64,000 nucleotides of DNA from Shinella fusca (lineage in GTDB: Bacteria; Pseudomonadota; Alphaproteobacteria; Rhizobiales; Rhizobiaceae): positions 1 to 64,000 of the forward strand of contig NZ_JACHIK010000009.1 of the NCBI RefSeq assembly GCF_014203155.1, in the 5' to 3' direction. The translations under genes and the position numbers were made by a program. Below the pieces are notes generated by a model. The model worked only from the letters and a program-made list of their open reading frames with translations. It was not told the DNA's origin and searched no databases. Shown piece by piece: positions 18,094 to 28,609 of the stretch (position 1 is its first letter; the number at the start of each line of letters is the position of its first letter).

Positions 18094-18180
18094 GTGGCTC
18101 ACTCCCCTCGATATTGTTTTCGTGGTGACCCGTCGCCCTGCCGGCGGCAGGTCCTGGCAAAGCAGTCCGTGAAAGGATGC

Positions 18181-19581
<1,401 letters not shown>

Positions 19582-19654
19582 TCAGCCGCCGTCTTTTTGC
19601 CGATACTCCCCGCAACCAAAAAGCACATGGGAATACGGGGATGAGGAGACCCTA

Positions 19655-20233
19655 ATGGCCAGGAACGACGGTCAGATCGTCATCAAGAAATACGCCAACC
19701 GCCGCCTCTACAACACGGGCACCAGCACCTATGTGACGCTCGACGACCTCGCGGTCATGGTCAAGAAGGGCGAGGATTTCACCGTGCAGGACGCCAAGTC
19801 CGGCGAGGACATCACCCATTCGGTGCTGACGCAGATCATCTTCGAGCAGGAATCCAAGACCGGCAACACGCTGCTGCCCATCTCCTTCCTGCGCCAGCTG
19901 ATCTCCTATTACGGCGACCAGATGCAGATGGTCGTGCCGAGCTATCTCGAGCACTCCATGCAGGCTTTCACCGAGCAGCAGTCGCAGATGCGCGAGCAGA
20001 TCAACAAGACCTTCGGCGACACCCCGCTCGGCAAGAACCTCCAGGTGCCGATGCAGCTCATCGAGGAGACGACCCGGCGCAATACCGAACTGTTCCAGCA
20101 GGCGATGAAGATGTTCTCCCCCTTCGCCAGCGCCGCCCCGCAAAAGGAAACGCGCAAGGCCGAGGCGAAGGACCTCGACGAGCTGAAGGAACAGCTTCGC
20201 GCGCTGCAGACGAAGCTCGACAAGCTGAGCTGA
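19655..20233 (+). CDS. phaR: Polyhydroxyalkanoate synthesis repressor PhaR
   Basis: A 192-residue protein: the N-terminal PHB/PHA accumulation regulator DNA-binding domain (IKKYANRRLYNTGTSTYVTL at residues about 10-29, then LDDLAVMVKKGEDF) and the central domain with HSVLTQIIFEQE, LPISFLRQLISYYG. The C-terminal quarter is a predicted coiled coil. PhaR represses phasin and pha genes and is released by binding to PHB granules. GAGGAG precedes the ATG at 19655. Divergent from phaAB. Confidence 0.96.
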   Translation: MARNDGQIVIKKYANRRLYNTGTSTYVTLDDLAVMVKKGEDFTVQDAKSGEDITHSVLTQIIFEQESKTGNTLLPISFLRQLISYYGDQMQMVVPSYLEHSMQAFTEQQSQMREQINKTFGDTPLGKNLQVPMQLIEETTRRNTELFQQAMKMFSPFASAAPQKETRKAEAKDLDELKEQLRALQTKLDKLS

Positions 20234-20281
20234 GAAAGGCGGCGCAGGCCGGCAGAACCCGCATCCAATCTCCCCGTCGTC

Positions 20282-20304
20282 ATGGTCGGGCCTGACCCGA
20301 CCAT
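20282..20304. repeat. REP-like palindrome
   Basis: Arm atggtcggg, loop cctga, arm cccgaccat. The same arms occur at 166-188 and the same arm length and loop size at 24923-24990. A single copy here, 49 bases after phaR, where it could also act as its 3' hairpin. Confidence 0.7.
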
Positions 20305-20376
20305 CCATGCCAAGCGCAGACGCGGCATTGGCGGGGCGAAGGCCTACTGAAAAACCGCGGCCCGGTTCCTCTCTCG

Positions 20377-20784
20377 TCAGAGCCCTATCGAGACATCCCG
20401 CCCCGCCGTGCGGATCGATACGGAGAAGCCTGCGATCACGTCGATGAACGAGATCGTCATCAGGATGAAGAAGATCTGCGTCGCCGCGCCCTGCACCAGC
20501 AGGAACTCGACGAGGAAGGCGACGAACAGCACCATCGACAGCATGTGGTCGAAGAGGGCGCGCGAGCCGGGGCGCGTCGCCTTCAGGATCTCCACGAAGA
20601 GCAGCACCAGCGCGATGAAGATGAGGAGGTCGCCGAAGGCCATGGTCCAGGTCGTGCCGGAGAGCATGTTGACCGCCATCACCTCGCTGTCGAGCACGGC
20701 AACGCCCCCGTCGCCGAAAAGCCCCGTCATGGCGAGGTTGTAGAGGACGAACGGAATGATCAGCAGCGGTATGGCCAAAAGCAT
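20377..20784 (-). CDS. Conserved membrane protein of unknown function
   Basis: A 135-residue protein that is almost entirely hydrophobic, with four predicted membrane segments (about 3-23, 44-66, 78-98, 101-121). It begins MLLAIPLLIIPFVLYNL; the loop between segments 1 and 2 holds FGDGGVAVLDSE and the C-terminus ends in a short basic, cytoplasmic tail. AGGGAG before the ATG at 20784 supports this start over the longer in-frame alternative. I do not recognise a named family. Its neighbours (phaR, rpmF) do not indicate a role. Confidence 0.75.
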   Translation of the reverse strand: MLLAIPLLIIPFVLYNLAMTGLFGDGGVAVLDSEVMAVNMLSGTTWTMAFGDLLIFIALVLLFVEILKATRPGSRALFDHMLSMVLFVAFLVEFLLVQGAATQIFFILMTISFIDVIAGFSVSIRTAGRDVSIGL

Positions 20785-20890
20785 GTGCGACGCTCCCTTG
20801 GGTTGTTCTCGGGACAACCTTTCCGCCGTCTTAGCCGAAGATTCGGCACAAGAAAATGTCGCGCGCCCGGAAAGAATAAGGAGCAAAAGA

Positions 20891-20915
20891 AAAGGGCCGG
20901 TCGAGCCGGCCCTTT
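20891..20915 (-). terminator. Rho-independent terminator of rpmF
   Basis: The stem aaagggccgg / ccggcccttt with a 5-base loop is followed by CTTTTGCTC on the minus strand, 24 bases past the rpmF stop. Confidence 0.85.
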
Positions 20916-20938
20916 GAACTTGGCTTATGCCGAAACGC

Positions 20939-21124
20939 TTATGCGTTTTCCTTCGGCGTCAGGACCTGGCGGCCACGATACATGCCGGTCTTCAGGTCGA
21001 TGTGGTGCGGACGGCGCAGTTCGCCCGAGTTCTTGTCTTCGATATAGGTCGGAGCCTTCAGGGCGTCTGCGGAACGGCGCATACCGCGCTTGGACGGGCT
21101 CACTTTTCTTTTCGGAACGGCCAT
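20939..21124 (-). CDS. rpmF: 50S ribosomal protein L32
   Basis: A 61-residue basic protein, [20 protein letters not shown], the standard start of bacterial L32. The sequence continues with [10 protein letters not shown]-like [18 protein letters not shown] and ends in [15 protein letters not shown], as in other alphaproteobacteria. The zinc-ribbon cysteines found in some L32 proteins are absent, so this is the zinc-independent form. Monocistronic with its own terminator. Confidence 0.97.
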   Translation of the reverse strand: MAVPKRKVSPSKRGMRRSADALKAPTYIEDKNSGELRRPHHIDLKTGMYRGRQVLTPKENA

Positions 21125-21261
21125 TTCATAAACTCCACTTATCGGGCAAACACATCCTCAGGCCACCGGATGGCTGACAGGGACGTGCCGTTATCTCGGA
21201 AATTGGCCGGGCTTATACATGGCAAAACCCCGCTTGACCAGTCCCCGGCCGGATTTTTTCG

Positions 21262-21909
21262 TCACGCTTCATCCTCGGGGACGATCCAGGGCTCGGCGAG
21301 CGCCGCCGCCTGCCATTTCTGCCAGGCCGGATGCGCCTTCACGCGCGCCATGTAGGCAAGCACCGTCTCGTCCTTCGTCAGGCGGTAGATCTCGAAGCGG
21401 TTGACGACCGGCGCATACATGGCGTCCGCGGCGGAGAAGGCGCCGAACAGGAACGGCCCGCCCGAGCGGGCAAGCGCCGCCTTCCAGATGGCCTCGATGC
21501 GGGCGACGTCGTCGCTCACGCCTTCCGGCAGGTCGATCTCGCCCGGCGCGCGGCGGATGTTCATCGGGCAGGCGCCCCGCAAGGCCCGGAAGCCCGAGAG
21601 CATCTCCATGGAGATCGCCCGCGCCTCGGCGCGCGCCGCCCGGTCATTCGGCCAGATGCCGGCCTCGGGGAAAAGCTCGGCGACATATTCGATGATGGCG
21701 AGCGATTCCCACACCCGAACATCGCCGTGATGCAGTACCGGCACCCGGCCGGTCGGCGAGATCTTGCGGAATTCGGGATTGCCGGCGGCGAAATCGAAGG
21801 GGATCACCACGTCCTTGAAGGGCACGCCCGCCGCTTCCATGGCGATCCACGGCCGGAAGGACCAGGAGGAATAGTTCTTGTTGCCGACATAGAGGGTGAG
21901 GTCTGACAT
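21262..21909 (-). CDS. Glutathione S-transferase family protein
   Basis: A 215-residue protein. N-terminal thioredoxin-fold domain MSDLTLYVGNKNYSSWSFRPWI with the catalytic-type Ser in YSSWS and the glutathione-binding VPVLHHGDVRVWESLAIIEY. The all-helical C-terminal domain follows. The N-terminal NKNYSSWSLRPW-type motif is that of a bacterial GST clade with few characterised members; substrate unknown. ATG at 21909. Confidence 0.9.
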   Translation of the reverse strand: MSDLTLYVGNKNYSSWSFRPWIAMEAAGVPFKDVVIPFDFAAGNPEFRKISPTGRVPVLHHGDVRVWESLAIIEYVAELFPEAGIWPNDRAARAEARAISMEMLSGFRALRGACPMNIRRAPGEIDLPEGVSDDVARIEAIWKAALARSGGPFLFGAFSAADAMYAPVVNRFEIYRLTKDETVLAYMARVKAHPAWQKWQAAALAEPWIVPEDEA

Positions 21910-21980
21910 TCGCGGGGCTCCTTGGGATGCGTCGGACCCTATGCGCTCAGGCGCGCGCACGCCAATGAAAAGCCCTGAAC

Positions 21981-22664
21981 TCACTCATAAAGGCACTTGA
22001 TATATTCGCCCGACCGGCTCGCCCGCCGCTCGATCAGCCGCGCGAGGCGCTGCAATCCCCGCCCCGGCTTGCCGGCGTTGCGCTCGAAGGGATTGGGCAG
22101 CGAGACGGCGAGCAGCGCGGCCTGCCGGCGCGTGAGCTTCGCCGCCGGGACGTTGAAATGGTGCCGCGCGGCCGCCTCGATGCCGTAGATACCGGGGCCC
22201 CATTCGGCGATGTTGAGATAGATCTCCATCAGCCGCCGCTTGCTCCAGACGAAATCGGCGGCGACGGCCAGCGGCAGTTCCATCGCCTTGCGCACGAAGG
22301 AGCGGCCGTTCCACAGGAAGAGGTTCTTGGCCGTCTGCATGGGGATGGTGCTCGCCCCGCGCGTCTGCTCGCCGGCGAGCGCCTCGTTGACCACGGCGCG
22401 CATCTGGCCCCAGTCGACGCCGGCATGAAAGCAATATTGCCCGTCCTCCGACATCATCACGGCCTGCACGAGATTGGGCGAGATGTCGTCGAAGGACACC
22501 CATTGCCGGTCGTAGCCGCGCAGGAGCACGAGATCGCGCAGCATCAGCGTCGAGACCGGGCGGACGAACTCGACGGCATAGAGGAGGATCAGCACATAGG
22601 GCAGCGCCGCGAGGGCGACGAAGGCAAGGACGACGCAGCGCCATTGCCGGCGAAGTCGGGTCAT
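21981..22664 (-). CDS. mtgA: Monofunctional biosynthetic peptidoglycan transglycosylase
   Basis: A 227-residue inner-membrane enzyme that polymerises lipid II glycan chains without a transpeptidase domain. One N-terminal membrane anchor (about 8-33), then the GT51 motifs: the catalytic glutamate in [56 protein letters not shown], and [17 protein letters not shown] prefer the ATG at 22664 because GAGGGGGAC is well placed before it; an in-frame ATG at 22763 would add 33 polar residues with no clear ribosome site. Divergent from ispA. Confidence 0.94.
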   Translation of the reverse strand: MTRLRRQWRCVVLAFVALAALPYVLILLYAVEFVRPVSTLMLRDLVLLRGYDRQWVSFDDISPNLVQAVMMSEDGQYCFHAGVDWGQMRAVVNEALAGEQTRGASTIPMQTAKNLFLWNGRSFVRKAMELPLAVAADFVWSKRRLMEIYLNIAEWGPGIYGIEAAARHHFNVPAAKLTRRQAALLAVSLPNPFERNAGKPGRGLQRLARLIERRASRSGEYIKCLYE

Positions 22665-22863
22665 CCAGCCGTCCCCCTCACCGGATCGAACCTCCGTCTC
22701 TGCCCGTGTTTCCGGTACGATGTCCAAGAGCCGGTGCCCCTCCTCCCGTCGCTCGGCCTTCATACCGTCACGGCCTGGCAAAAACCAGTCTGCGGCGCGA
22801 ATCTTTGAGACCCGCGCGGGCATTGCCGTTGCGTCCCCCGAAAGCCCATGTCAAAGAGCGGCC

Positions 22864-23781
22864 ATGAGCGAACGTCACCAGCAGTTCCAGACTTTTCTGA
22901 AAAGCAATGCCGAGGCGGTGGAGGCGCTGCTCGCCACCCTGCTCTCCGGCGGCCTGCAGACGGACGAGATCGCCCGCCCCGAGCGCCTGCTTTGCGCCAT
23001 GCGCCATGGGGTTCTCAACGGCGGCAAGCGCCTGCGGCCCTTCCTCGTCATCGAATCCGCCGCGCTCTTCGGCGACGCGGCAAGGGAGAGCGCGCTGCGC
23101 ATCGGCGCCGCGCTCGAATGCATCCACTGCTATTCGCTCGTCCACGACGACCTGCCGGCGATGGACGACGATGACCTGCGTCGCGGCCAGCCGACCGTGC
23201 ATATCGCCTTCGACGAGGCCGCCGCCATCCTTGCCGGCGACAGCCTGCTGACGCTCGCCTTCGACATCGTCGCCGCGCCCGAAACGCGCCTGCCGGACGC
23301 CGCCAAGACGGCGCTGGTGCTGGCGCTTTCCCGCGCCGCCGGCCTCGGCGGCATGGCGGGCGGCCAGGCGCTCGACCTTGCGGCGGAGAAGGTGGCGCCC
23401 GACGAGGACGGCATCGTCACCCTGCAGGCGATGAAGACCGGCGCACTGCTGCGCTTTGCCTGCGAGGCCGGCGCCATCGTCGCCGGCGCCTCCGCCGAGG
23501 ACCGGCGGACGCTGCGCCGCTACGGCGAGACCATCGGCCTTGCCTTCCAGATTGCCGACGACCTGCTCGACCTTACCGCCGACGCCGCCACCATGGGCAA
23601 GGCGACCGGCAAGGACGCCGGGCGCGGCAAGGCGACATTGGTTTCCCGCAGGGGCCAGGCCTGGGCGGAAAACCGGCTCAAGGAACTCGTTGCGGAGGCC
23701 GAGGCGCTGCTTGCGCCGTTCAGCCATCGGGCCGGCATCCTGATCGAAGCCGCCCATTTCATCGCAAATCGCAGGAATTGA
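22864..23781 (+). CDS. ispA: Farnesyl/geranyl diphosphate synthase
   Basis: A 305-residue short-chain trans-prenyl diphosphate synthase. First aspartate-rich motif [10 protein letters not shown] (about 97-106) preceded by HCYSLVH, GGKRLRP near residue 57, and second motif FQIADDLLD. The DDxxxxD spacing is that of the bacterial farnesyl synthase type. It condenses IPP with DMAPP/GPP to make C15 for quinones and carriers. hisC follows by 4 bases and may be co-transcribed. ATG at 22864. Confidence 0.93.
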   Translation: MSERHQQFQTFLKSNAEAVEALLATLLSGGLQTDEIARPERLLCAMRHGVLNGGKRLRPFLVIESAALFGDAARESALRIGAALECIHCYSLVHDDLPAMDDDDLRRGQPTVHIAFDEAAAILAGDSLLTLAFDIVAAPETRLPDAAKTALVLALSRAAGLGGMAGGQALDLAAEKVAPDEDGIVTLQAMKTGALLRFACEAGAIVAGASAEDRRTLRRYGETIGLAFQIADDLLDLTADAATMGKATGKDAGRGKATLVSRRGQAWAENRLKELVAEAEALLAPFSHRAGILIEAAHFIANRRN

Positions 23782-23785
23782 CGCC

Positions 23786-24841
23786 ATGAGCAAATTCTGG
23801 TCGCCGATCGTCGCCACGCTCAAGCCCTATATCGCCGGCGAGCAGCCGCGCATCCAAAACCTCACCAAGCTCAACACCAACGAGAACCCCTACGGCCCCT
23901 CGCCGAAGGCGATCGCCGCCATGCAGGCCGCAGTAACGGGCAGCCTCAAGCTCTATCCCGATCCGTCCGCGCTGGCGCTGCGCCAGTCCATCGCCCGCTT
24001 CCACGGCGTCGAAGCGGACGAGGTCTTCGTCGGCAACGGCTCGGACGAGGTGCTGGCGCACGCTTTCGTCGCGCTCCTCAAGCATGAGAAGCCGCTCCTC
24101 TACCCGGACATCACCTACAGCTTCTACCCGACCTATTGCCGCCTCTTCGGCATCGAGTCGGTGGAGATCCCGCTGAAGGACGATTTCACCGTCGACCTTG
24201 CCGATTACGCCCGCCCGGCCGGCGCGATCATCCTGCCGAACCCGAATGCGCCGACCGGCATCGGCCTGCCGCTTGCTGCAATCGAAAAGCTCGTCGCCGA
24301 GCATCCCGACCTGCCGGTGGTGATCGACGAGGCCTATATCGATTTCGGCGGCGAGAGCGCGATCCCGCTGACGAGGAAATATGACAACCTGCTCGTCATC
24401 CACACGCTCTCCAAGTCCCGCTCGCTGGCGGGCCTGCGTGTCGGCTATGCCGTGGGCCAGCGCCCGCTGATCGATGCGCTGGAGCGCGTGAAGGACAGCT
24501 TCAACTCCTACCCGCTCGACCGCGTCGCGCAGGCCGGCGCTGCCGCCGCCATCGACGACCGGGAATGGTTCGACCTAACGCGCGGCAAGGTGATCGAGCA
24601 GCGCGAGCGCGTCACCGGGGCGCTGCGCCAGCGCGGCTTCGAGGTGCTGCCCTCGCAGGCGAACTTCGTCTTCGCCCGCCACCCGGATCACGGCGGCGAG
24701 GCGCTGGCAAAGGGCCTTCGCGAACGCGCCGTCCTCGTGCGCCACTTCGCCAAGCCCCGCATCTCGGATTTCCTGCGCATCACCATCGGCACGGCCGAGG
24801 AATGCGACCGGCTGGTCGCCGCGCTCGAGGAGATCGTCTGA
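23786..24841 (+). CDS. hisC: Histidinol-phosphate aminotransferase
   Basis: A 351-residue PLP-dependent class-II aminotransferase, the seventh step of histidine synthesis. [18 protein letters not shown] at the N-terminus, [12 protein letters not shown] for cofactor phosphate, the NPNAPTG motif, DEAYIDF, and PLP lysine K210 in [15 protein letters not shown], followed by the C-terminal arginine contact FLRITIGT. Similar enzymes can also act on aromatic amino acids or cobalamin precursors, so the symbol follows the closest family pattern. Starts 4 bases after ispA. Confidence 0.93.
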   Translation: MSKFWSPIVATLKPYIAGEQPRIQNLTKLNTNENPYGPSPKAIAAMQAAVTGSLKLYPDPSALALRQSIARFHGVEADEVFVGNGSDEVLAHAFVALLKHEKPLLYPDITYSFYPTYCRLFGIESVEIPLKDDFTVDLADYARPAGAIILPNPNAPTGIGLPLAAIEKLVAEHPDLPVVIDEAYIDFGGESAIPLTRKYDNLLVIHTLSKSRSLAGLRVGYAVGQRPLIDALERVKDSFNSYPLDRVAQAGAAAAIDDREWFDLTRGKVIEQRERVTGALRQRGFEVLPSQANFVFARHPDHGGEALAKGLRERAVLVRHFAKPRISDFLRITIGTAEECDRLVAALEEIV

Positions 24842-24922
24842 GGAAGGGCAGCCTCGGCACGCCCACCGCTTCATCGCCCTCCGCTTCGCTCGATGGCCTG
24901 CCTTCCCCCACCCACCGACGTC

Positions 24923-24990
24923 ATCCTCGGCCTTGAGCCGAGGATCCATATACCGCAACGGTGATGGATGCTCGGGTCAAGCCCGAGCAT
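24923..24990. repeat. Paired palindromic intergenic repeat (REP/BIME-like)
   Basis: First palindrome: atcctcggc, loop cttga, gccgaggat (24923-24945). Second: atgctcggg, loop tcaag, cccgagcat (24968-24990). Arms differ between the two but pair perfectly in both, and the loops are reverse complements. A 22-base spacer starts cca and ends tgg, as in the split copy at 129-188. Bases 24842-25069 hold no gene. Confidence 0.8.
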
Positions 24991-25069
24991 GACGGAGGAG
25001 AGGTTTGCGGAATGCGGGATACAGGATGCGGCCGGAACTGCACTTTCACACGCCGGCAGACTGCCAGCC

Positions 25070-26323
25070 TTACTCGGCGGCCGCCTGACCCGTACCGTAG
25101 CGCTTCTCGATATAGTCGTTGACCAGCGCCTCGAACTCGCCCGCGATATTGGTGCCGCGCAGCGTCATCGCCTTCTTGCCGTCGACATAGACCGGAGCGA
25201 TGGGGAGCTCCCCGGTGCCGGGCAGCGAGATGCCGATATCGGCGTGCTTGCTCTCGCCCGGCCCGTTGACGATGCAGCCCATGACGGCGACCTTGAGGCC
25301 TTCGACGCCCGGATATTTCTCCCGCCAGACCGGCATGTTCTTGCGGATGTCGTCCTGAATCTTCTGCGCGAGTTCCTGGAACACCGTCGAGGTGGTGCGC
25401 CCGCACCCCGGACAGGCGGCGACGACGGGGATGAACTGGCGGAAGCCCATGACTTGCAGGAGTTCCTGCGCCACCTGCACCTCGCGGGTGCGGTCGCCGC
25501 CGGGCTCCGGCGTCAGCGAGATGCGGATCGTGTCGCCGATGCCCTGCTGGAGGAGGATGCCGAGCGAGGCGGAGGAGGCGACGACGCCCTTGGTGCCCAT
25601 GCCGGCCTCCGTCAGGCCGAGATGCAGCGCATGGTCGGAGCGCGCCGACAGCATGGCGTAGACGGCAATGAGGTCCTGCACGTTGGAGACCTTGGCCGAC
25701 AGGATGATGTGGTCGCGCGCAAGGCCGATCTCCTCGGCAAGCTCGGCCGAAAGCAGCGCCGACTGGCAGATCGCCTCGCGCATCACCTCCTGCGCCGTCA
25801 GGGGCGAGCCCGCCGCCTGGTTCTCGTCCATCAGCCGGGTCAGGAGCTCCTGGTCGAGCGAGCCCCAGTTGACGCCGATGCGCACCGGCTTGTCGTGGCG
25901 GATCGCCGTCTCGACGATGGCGGCGAACTGCCGGTCCTTCTTGTCCTTGAAGCCGACATTGCCGGGATTGATGCGGTATTTCGCAAGCGCCTCCGCGCAG
26001 GCCGGATGGTCGGCGAGCAGCTTGTGGCCGATATAGTGGAAGTCGCCGACGAGCGGCACGTCCATGCCGAGGCGCAAGAGCCGCTCGCGGATCTTCGGCA
26101 CCGCCGCCGCGCTCTCGTCGCGGTCGACGGTGATGCGCACGATCTCGGACCCGGCGCGGAAGAGCGCGGCCACCTGCGCCACCGTCCCGTCGATATCCGC
26201 CGTATCCGTGTTCGTCATCGACTGGACGACGACCGGCGCGCCGCCGCCGACCAGCACGCCGCCGACATCGACGCCGACGGACCGGCGCCGCGGCTTCGGT
26301 TCAAAGTCGAAGGAAAAGGACAT
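25070..26323 (-). CDS. ispG: 4-hydroxy-3-methylbut-2-en-1-yl diphosphate synthase (GcpE)
   Basis: A 417-residue MEP-pathway enzyme that reductively opens MEcPP to HMBPP using a [4Fe-4S] cluster. The TIM-barrel half begins [14 protein letters not shown]; cluster ligands lie in CPGCGRT (C-terminal third) and in [14 protein letters not shown]. The insert between barrel and ferredoxin-like domains is the alphaproteobacterial form. Products feed ispA, encoded 1.3 kb away on the opposite strand. ATG at 26323; monocistronic. Confidence 0.97.
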   Translation of the reverse strand: MSFSFDFEPKPRRRSVGVDVGGVLVGGGAPVVVQSMTNTDTADIDGTVAQVAALFRAGSEIVRITVDRDESAAAVPKIRERLLRLGMDVPLVGDFHYIGHKLLADHPACAEALAKYRINPGNVGFKDKKDRQFAAIVETAIRHDKPVRIGVNWGSLDQELLTRLMDENQAAGSPLTAQEVMREAICQSALLSAELAEEIGLARDHIILSAKVSNVQDLIAVYAMLSARSDHALHLGLTEAGMGTKGVVASSASLGILLQQGIGDTIRISLTPEPGGDRTREVQVAQELLQVMGFRQFIPVVAACPGCGRTTSTVFQELAQKIQDDIRKNMPVWREKYPGVEGLKVAVMGCIVNGPGESKHADIGISLPGTGELPIAPVYVDGKKAMTLRGTNIAGEFEALVNDYIEKRYGTGQAAAE

Positions 26324-26462
26324 TTTGGAGCCTCTTGCTCGAAAAGCGGCCGCGCATGGCCTCGGGCGCGGCCTTTGCCCTCAGGTGGATCAGGAAATGT
26401 GGCTTGTCAACCGCAAGCGCCGGCAGGCGCGACGATTTGATCGCCGCGCGCCGCACCGGTCG

Positions 26463-27680
26463 TCAATGGCGCTCGCGCACGTCGGCATGCACCGCATGGT
26501 GCGAGAGCAGCAGCACGACGATGAACAGCACCGGCAGCAGGGTGAAGACGAGCGCAAAGCCGATATGCTCGGCGACGAAGCCGATGACGGAGGGCGCAAA
26601 GAGCGCGCCCGAATAGCCCATCACCGTCGTCACGGAGAGCGCCACGCCCTGCGCGAAGCCGGGCAGGTTGCCGGCCGCGGAAAAGGCGATGGGCACCATG
26701 TTGGAAATGCCGACCCCGCAGAGCGCGAAGCCCGCCATCGCCACATAGGCATCCGGCGCCGTGCCGGCGATCACCATGCCGGCAATGGCCATGACGGTGC
26801 AGAAGCGCAGCGTCTTCACCGCGCCGAAACGGTCGCGCACATGGTCGCCGGCAAAGCGCATGACGGCCATGGTGAAGGAGAAGGTGCCGAAGGCGAAGCC
26901 CGAAAGGGCCACGGAGGCGCCGAGCTCGTTGCGCATGTAGAGCGCGCCCCAGTCGAGGATCGCGCCTTCCGGCACCATGCAGAAGAGCGCCATGAGGCCG
27001 ATCAGCCAGGGCAGCGGCGTCATCGGCAGGCGCGCCTTCTGGCGCTCCTCGCTCGGATGCGGCGCATCGTGCAGCACGAAGGGCCAGGCGAACGCGAGGG
27101 CCGCGGCACCGGCGACGGTGAGCAGGACAGCATGGCCCGTCACGCCCAGCGCCTCGATGAGGAAGCCGCCGGTCGTGGCGCCGATGAAGGCGCCGAGGCT
27201 CCAGAAGGCGTGGCAGGACGACATGATCGCCCGCTTCATGGATTTTTCGACCTCCACGGCATTGCCGTTCATCGCCACGTCCATCGCGCCGAGCAGGCCG
27301 CCGAAGAGGAAGATGGCGACGACGCCGAGCGGCACGGTCGGCGCGAGCGACAGCCACAGCATGGTCGAAAGGAACAGCGCCGCCGCGCCCTTCAGCGTGC
27401 GCGTCGTGCCGAAGCGGGCAATCATCACGCCGGCGATCGGCATCAGGACGAGCGAGCCGATGCCGAAGCACATGATCATCAGGCCGAGGCCGAATTCGGA
27501 AAGCCCGAGGCGGCTGGCAAATTCCGGGATCCTCGGCGCCCAGGCGCCCGCGAAGGTGCCGTTGAGCAGGAAGAGGCCGGAGACGGCGAGCCGCGCGGGC
27601 GGGAAATAGGTCCGGGCAAGGGAATTGCCGGCAAGGGCGTTTTCAGGCGTCGTCATGGGAGGTCCGTTCCGGGAGGTCAT
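26463..27680 (-). CDS. MFS transporter, YbjJ-like
   Basis: A 405-residue protein with 12 predicted membrane segments. The first-half loop motif is present (GVMIARFGTTRTLKGAA). The pattern AWAPRIPEFASRLGLSEFGLG near the N-terminus and NGNAVEVEKSMKRAIMSSCHAFWSLGAFIGA in the middle fits the YbjJ-like subgroup, which has no assigned substrate. Its ATG (27680) overlaps the stop of the upstream DeoR regulator by ATGA, so the two are co-translated. A sugar or sugar-alcohol would be the usual partner of a DeoR regulator, but this is inference. Confidence 0.88.
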   Translation of the reverse strand: MTSRNGPPMTTPENALAGNSLARTYFPPARLAVSGLFLLNGTFAGAWAPRIPEFASRLGLSEFGLGLMIMCFGIGSLVLMPIAGVMIARFGTTRTLKGAAALFLSTMLWLSLAPTVPLGVVAIFLFGGLLGAMDVAMNGNAVEVEKSMKRAIMSSCHAFWSLGAFIGATTGGFLIEALGVTGHAVLLTVAGAAALAFAWPFVLHDAPHPSEERQKARLPMTPLPWLIGLMALFCMVPEGAILDWGALYMRNELGASVALSGFAFGTFSFTMAVMRFAGDHVRDRFGAVKTLRFCTVMAIAGMVIAGTAPDAYVAMAGFALCGVGISNMVPIAFSAAGNLPGFAQGVALSVTTVMGYSGALFAPSVIGFVAEHIGFALVFTLLPVLFIVVLLLSHHAVHADVRERH

Positions 27681-28459
27681 GCCGGCACCTTGTCGGCGCG
27701 CAGCGTTTCGATGCCGGCCGCCGTCAGTGCGGCGGCCTCGGTTTCGTCCGCATCCCCTTCGATGACGGCCTGCGCCAGACGGGCGAGCGGCACGACCGAA
27801 TAGGGGGCGGCGGTGGATAGCTTGTCATTGGTCACGACGACCATGACGGCGCGGCTGCGCGAGGCGACGAAGCGCTTGAACTCCGCTTCCTCGAAGCTCT
27901 CGGCGGTCACGCCCGCCTCCGGGTCGATGCCGCAGACGCCGAGGACAAGGAGGTCCGGCCTGAGCGCCTCGGCATCGCGCATTGCCTTGGCGCCGATCGC
28001 CGCGCCCGCGCGCGGATCGATCAGCCCGCCGAGCTGGATCGTCGCAAGGTCGCGTTCGAGGAGGGCGGCGGCGATGGCGGGTGCATTGGTCGCGACCGTC
28101 AGGCCGTGCCCCGCCGGCAGCGCCCGGGCAAGCGCGAGGTTCGTGCTGCCGGCATCGAGGAAGACGGTGGCGCCGGGCGGGATGAGCCCCGCCGCACGGC
28201 GCGCGAGCGCGGCCTTGCGCGCGCCGCCGACCGCCATGCGCTCGTTCATGCTGGTCGAGGCGGCGGCGATGCGCAGTGCCCCGCCATAGACCCGGCGGCA
28301 GAGGCCGGAGGCGGCCATCTCGCGAAGATCCCGGCGGATCGTGTCCTCCGACACGCCGAGCTCCTGCGCCAGCGCCGCCGCGATCACCCGCCCCGAAAGG
28401 TCGAGGCGTGCGCGGATGAGCGCCTGCCGCTCGCCGAGAAGAAGATCCTGTCCGGACAC
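27677..28459 (-). CDS. DeoR/GlpR-family transcriptional regulator
   Basis: A 260-residue DeoR-type repressor: helix-turn-helix ELGVSEDTIRRDLREMAASGLCRRVYGGA near the N-terminus and a C-terminal sugar-phosphate-sensing domain with FLDAGSTN and GVCGIDPEAGVT, VTNDKLS. The start is uncertain. A promoter and a palindrome lie at 28484-28519, so translation probably begins downstream: GTG at 28459 (used here, protein starts SGQDLLLGERQALIRARL) or GTG at 28480. Longer frames would run through the promoter. Coupled to the MFS gene. Autoregulation is likely. Confidence 0.87.
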   Translation of the reverse strand: MSGQDLLLGERQALIRARLDLSGRVIAAALAQELGVSEDTIRRDLREMAASGLCRRVYGGALRIAAASTSMNERMAVGGARKAALARRAAGLIPPGATVFLDAGSTNLALARALPAGHGLTVATNAPAIAAALLERDLATIQLGGLIDPRAGAAIGAKAMRDAEALRPDLLVLGVCGIDPEAGVTAESFEEAEFKRFVASRSRAVMVVVTNDKLSTAAPYSVVPLARLAQAVIEGDADETEAAALTAAGIETLRADKVPA

Positions 28460-28483
28460 CGATTTCACCAGATCATGCACGAT

Positions 28484-28519
28484 TGCGCGATAATGCGCAC
28501 AAATCGGCATCAACGTCAA
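28484..28519 (-). promoter_or_regulatory. Promoter of deoR-MFS operon with palindromic operator
   Basis: Minus strand: TTGACG (28519-28514), 18-base spacer, CATTAT (28495-28490). The palindrome tgcgc-gataat-gcgca (28484-28499) covers the -10 hexamer and the predicted start site. This fits an autorepression operator for the DeoR protein encoded directly downstream. Confidence 0.55.
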
Positions 28520-28550
28520 TGAACGGGCGCATCACGTTTGGTTGCGGCCC

Positions 28551-28582
28551 AAACAAAAACCCCGCCGTCTCCGGCGGGGTCT
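28551..28582 (-). terminator. Rho-independent terminator of the BI-1 family gene
   Basis: The stem ccccgccg (28560-28567) / cggcgggg (28572-28579) is followed on the minus strand by TTTTTGTTT, 27 bases past the stop codon. Confidence 0.85.
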
Positions 28583-28609
28583 TCGAACTCAGCCATCCGG
28601 CTGCGTGCC

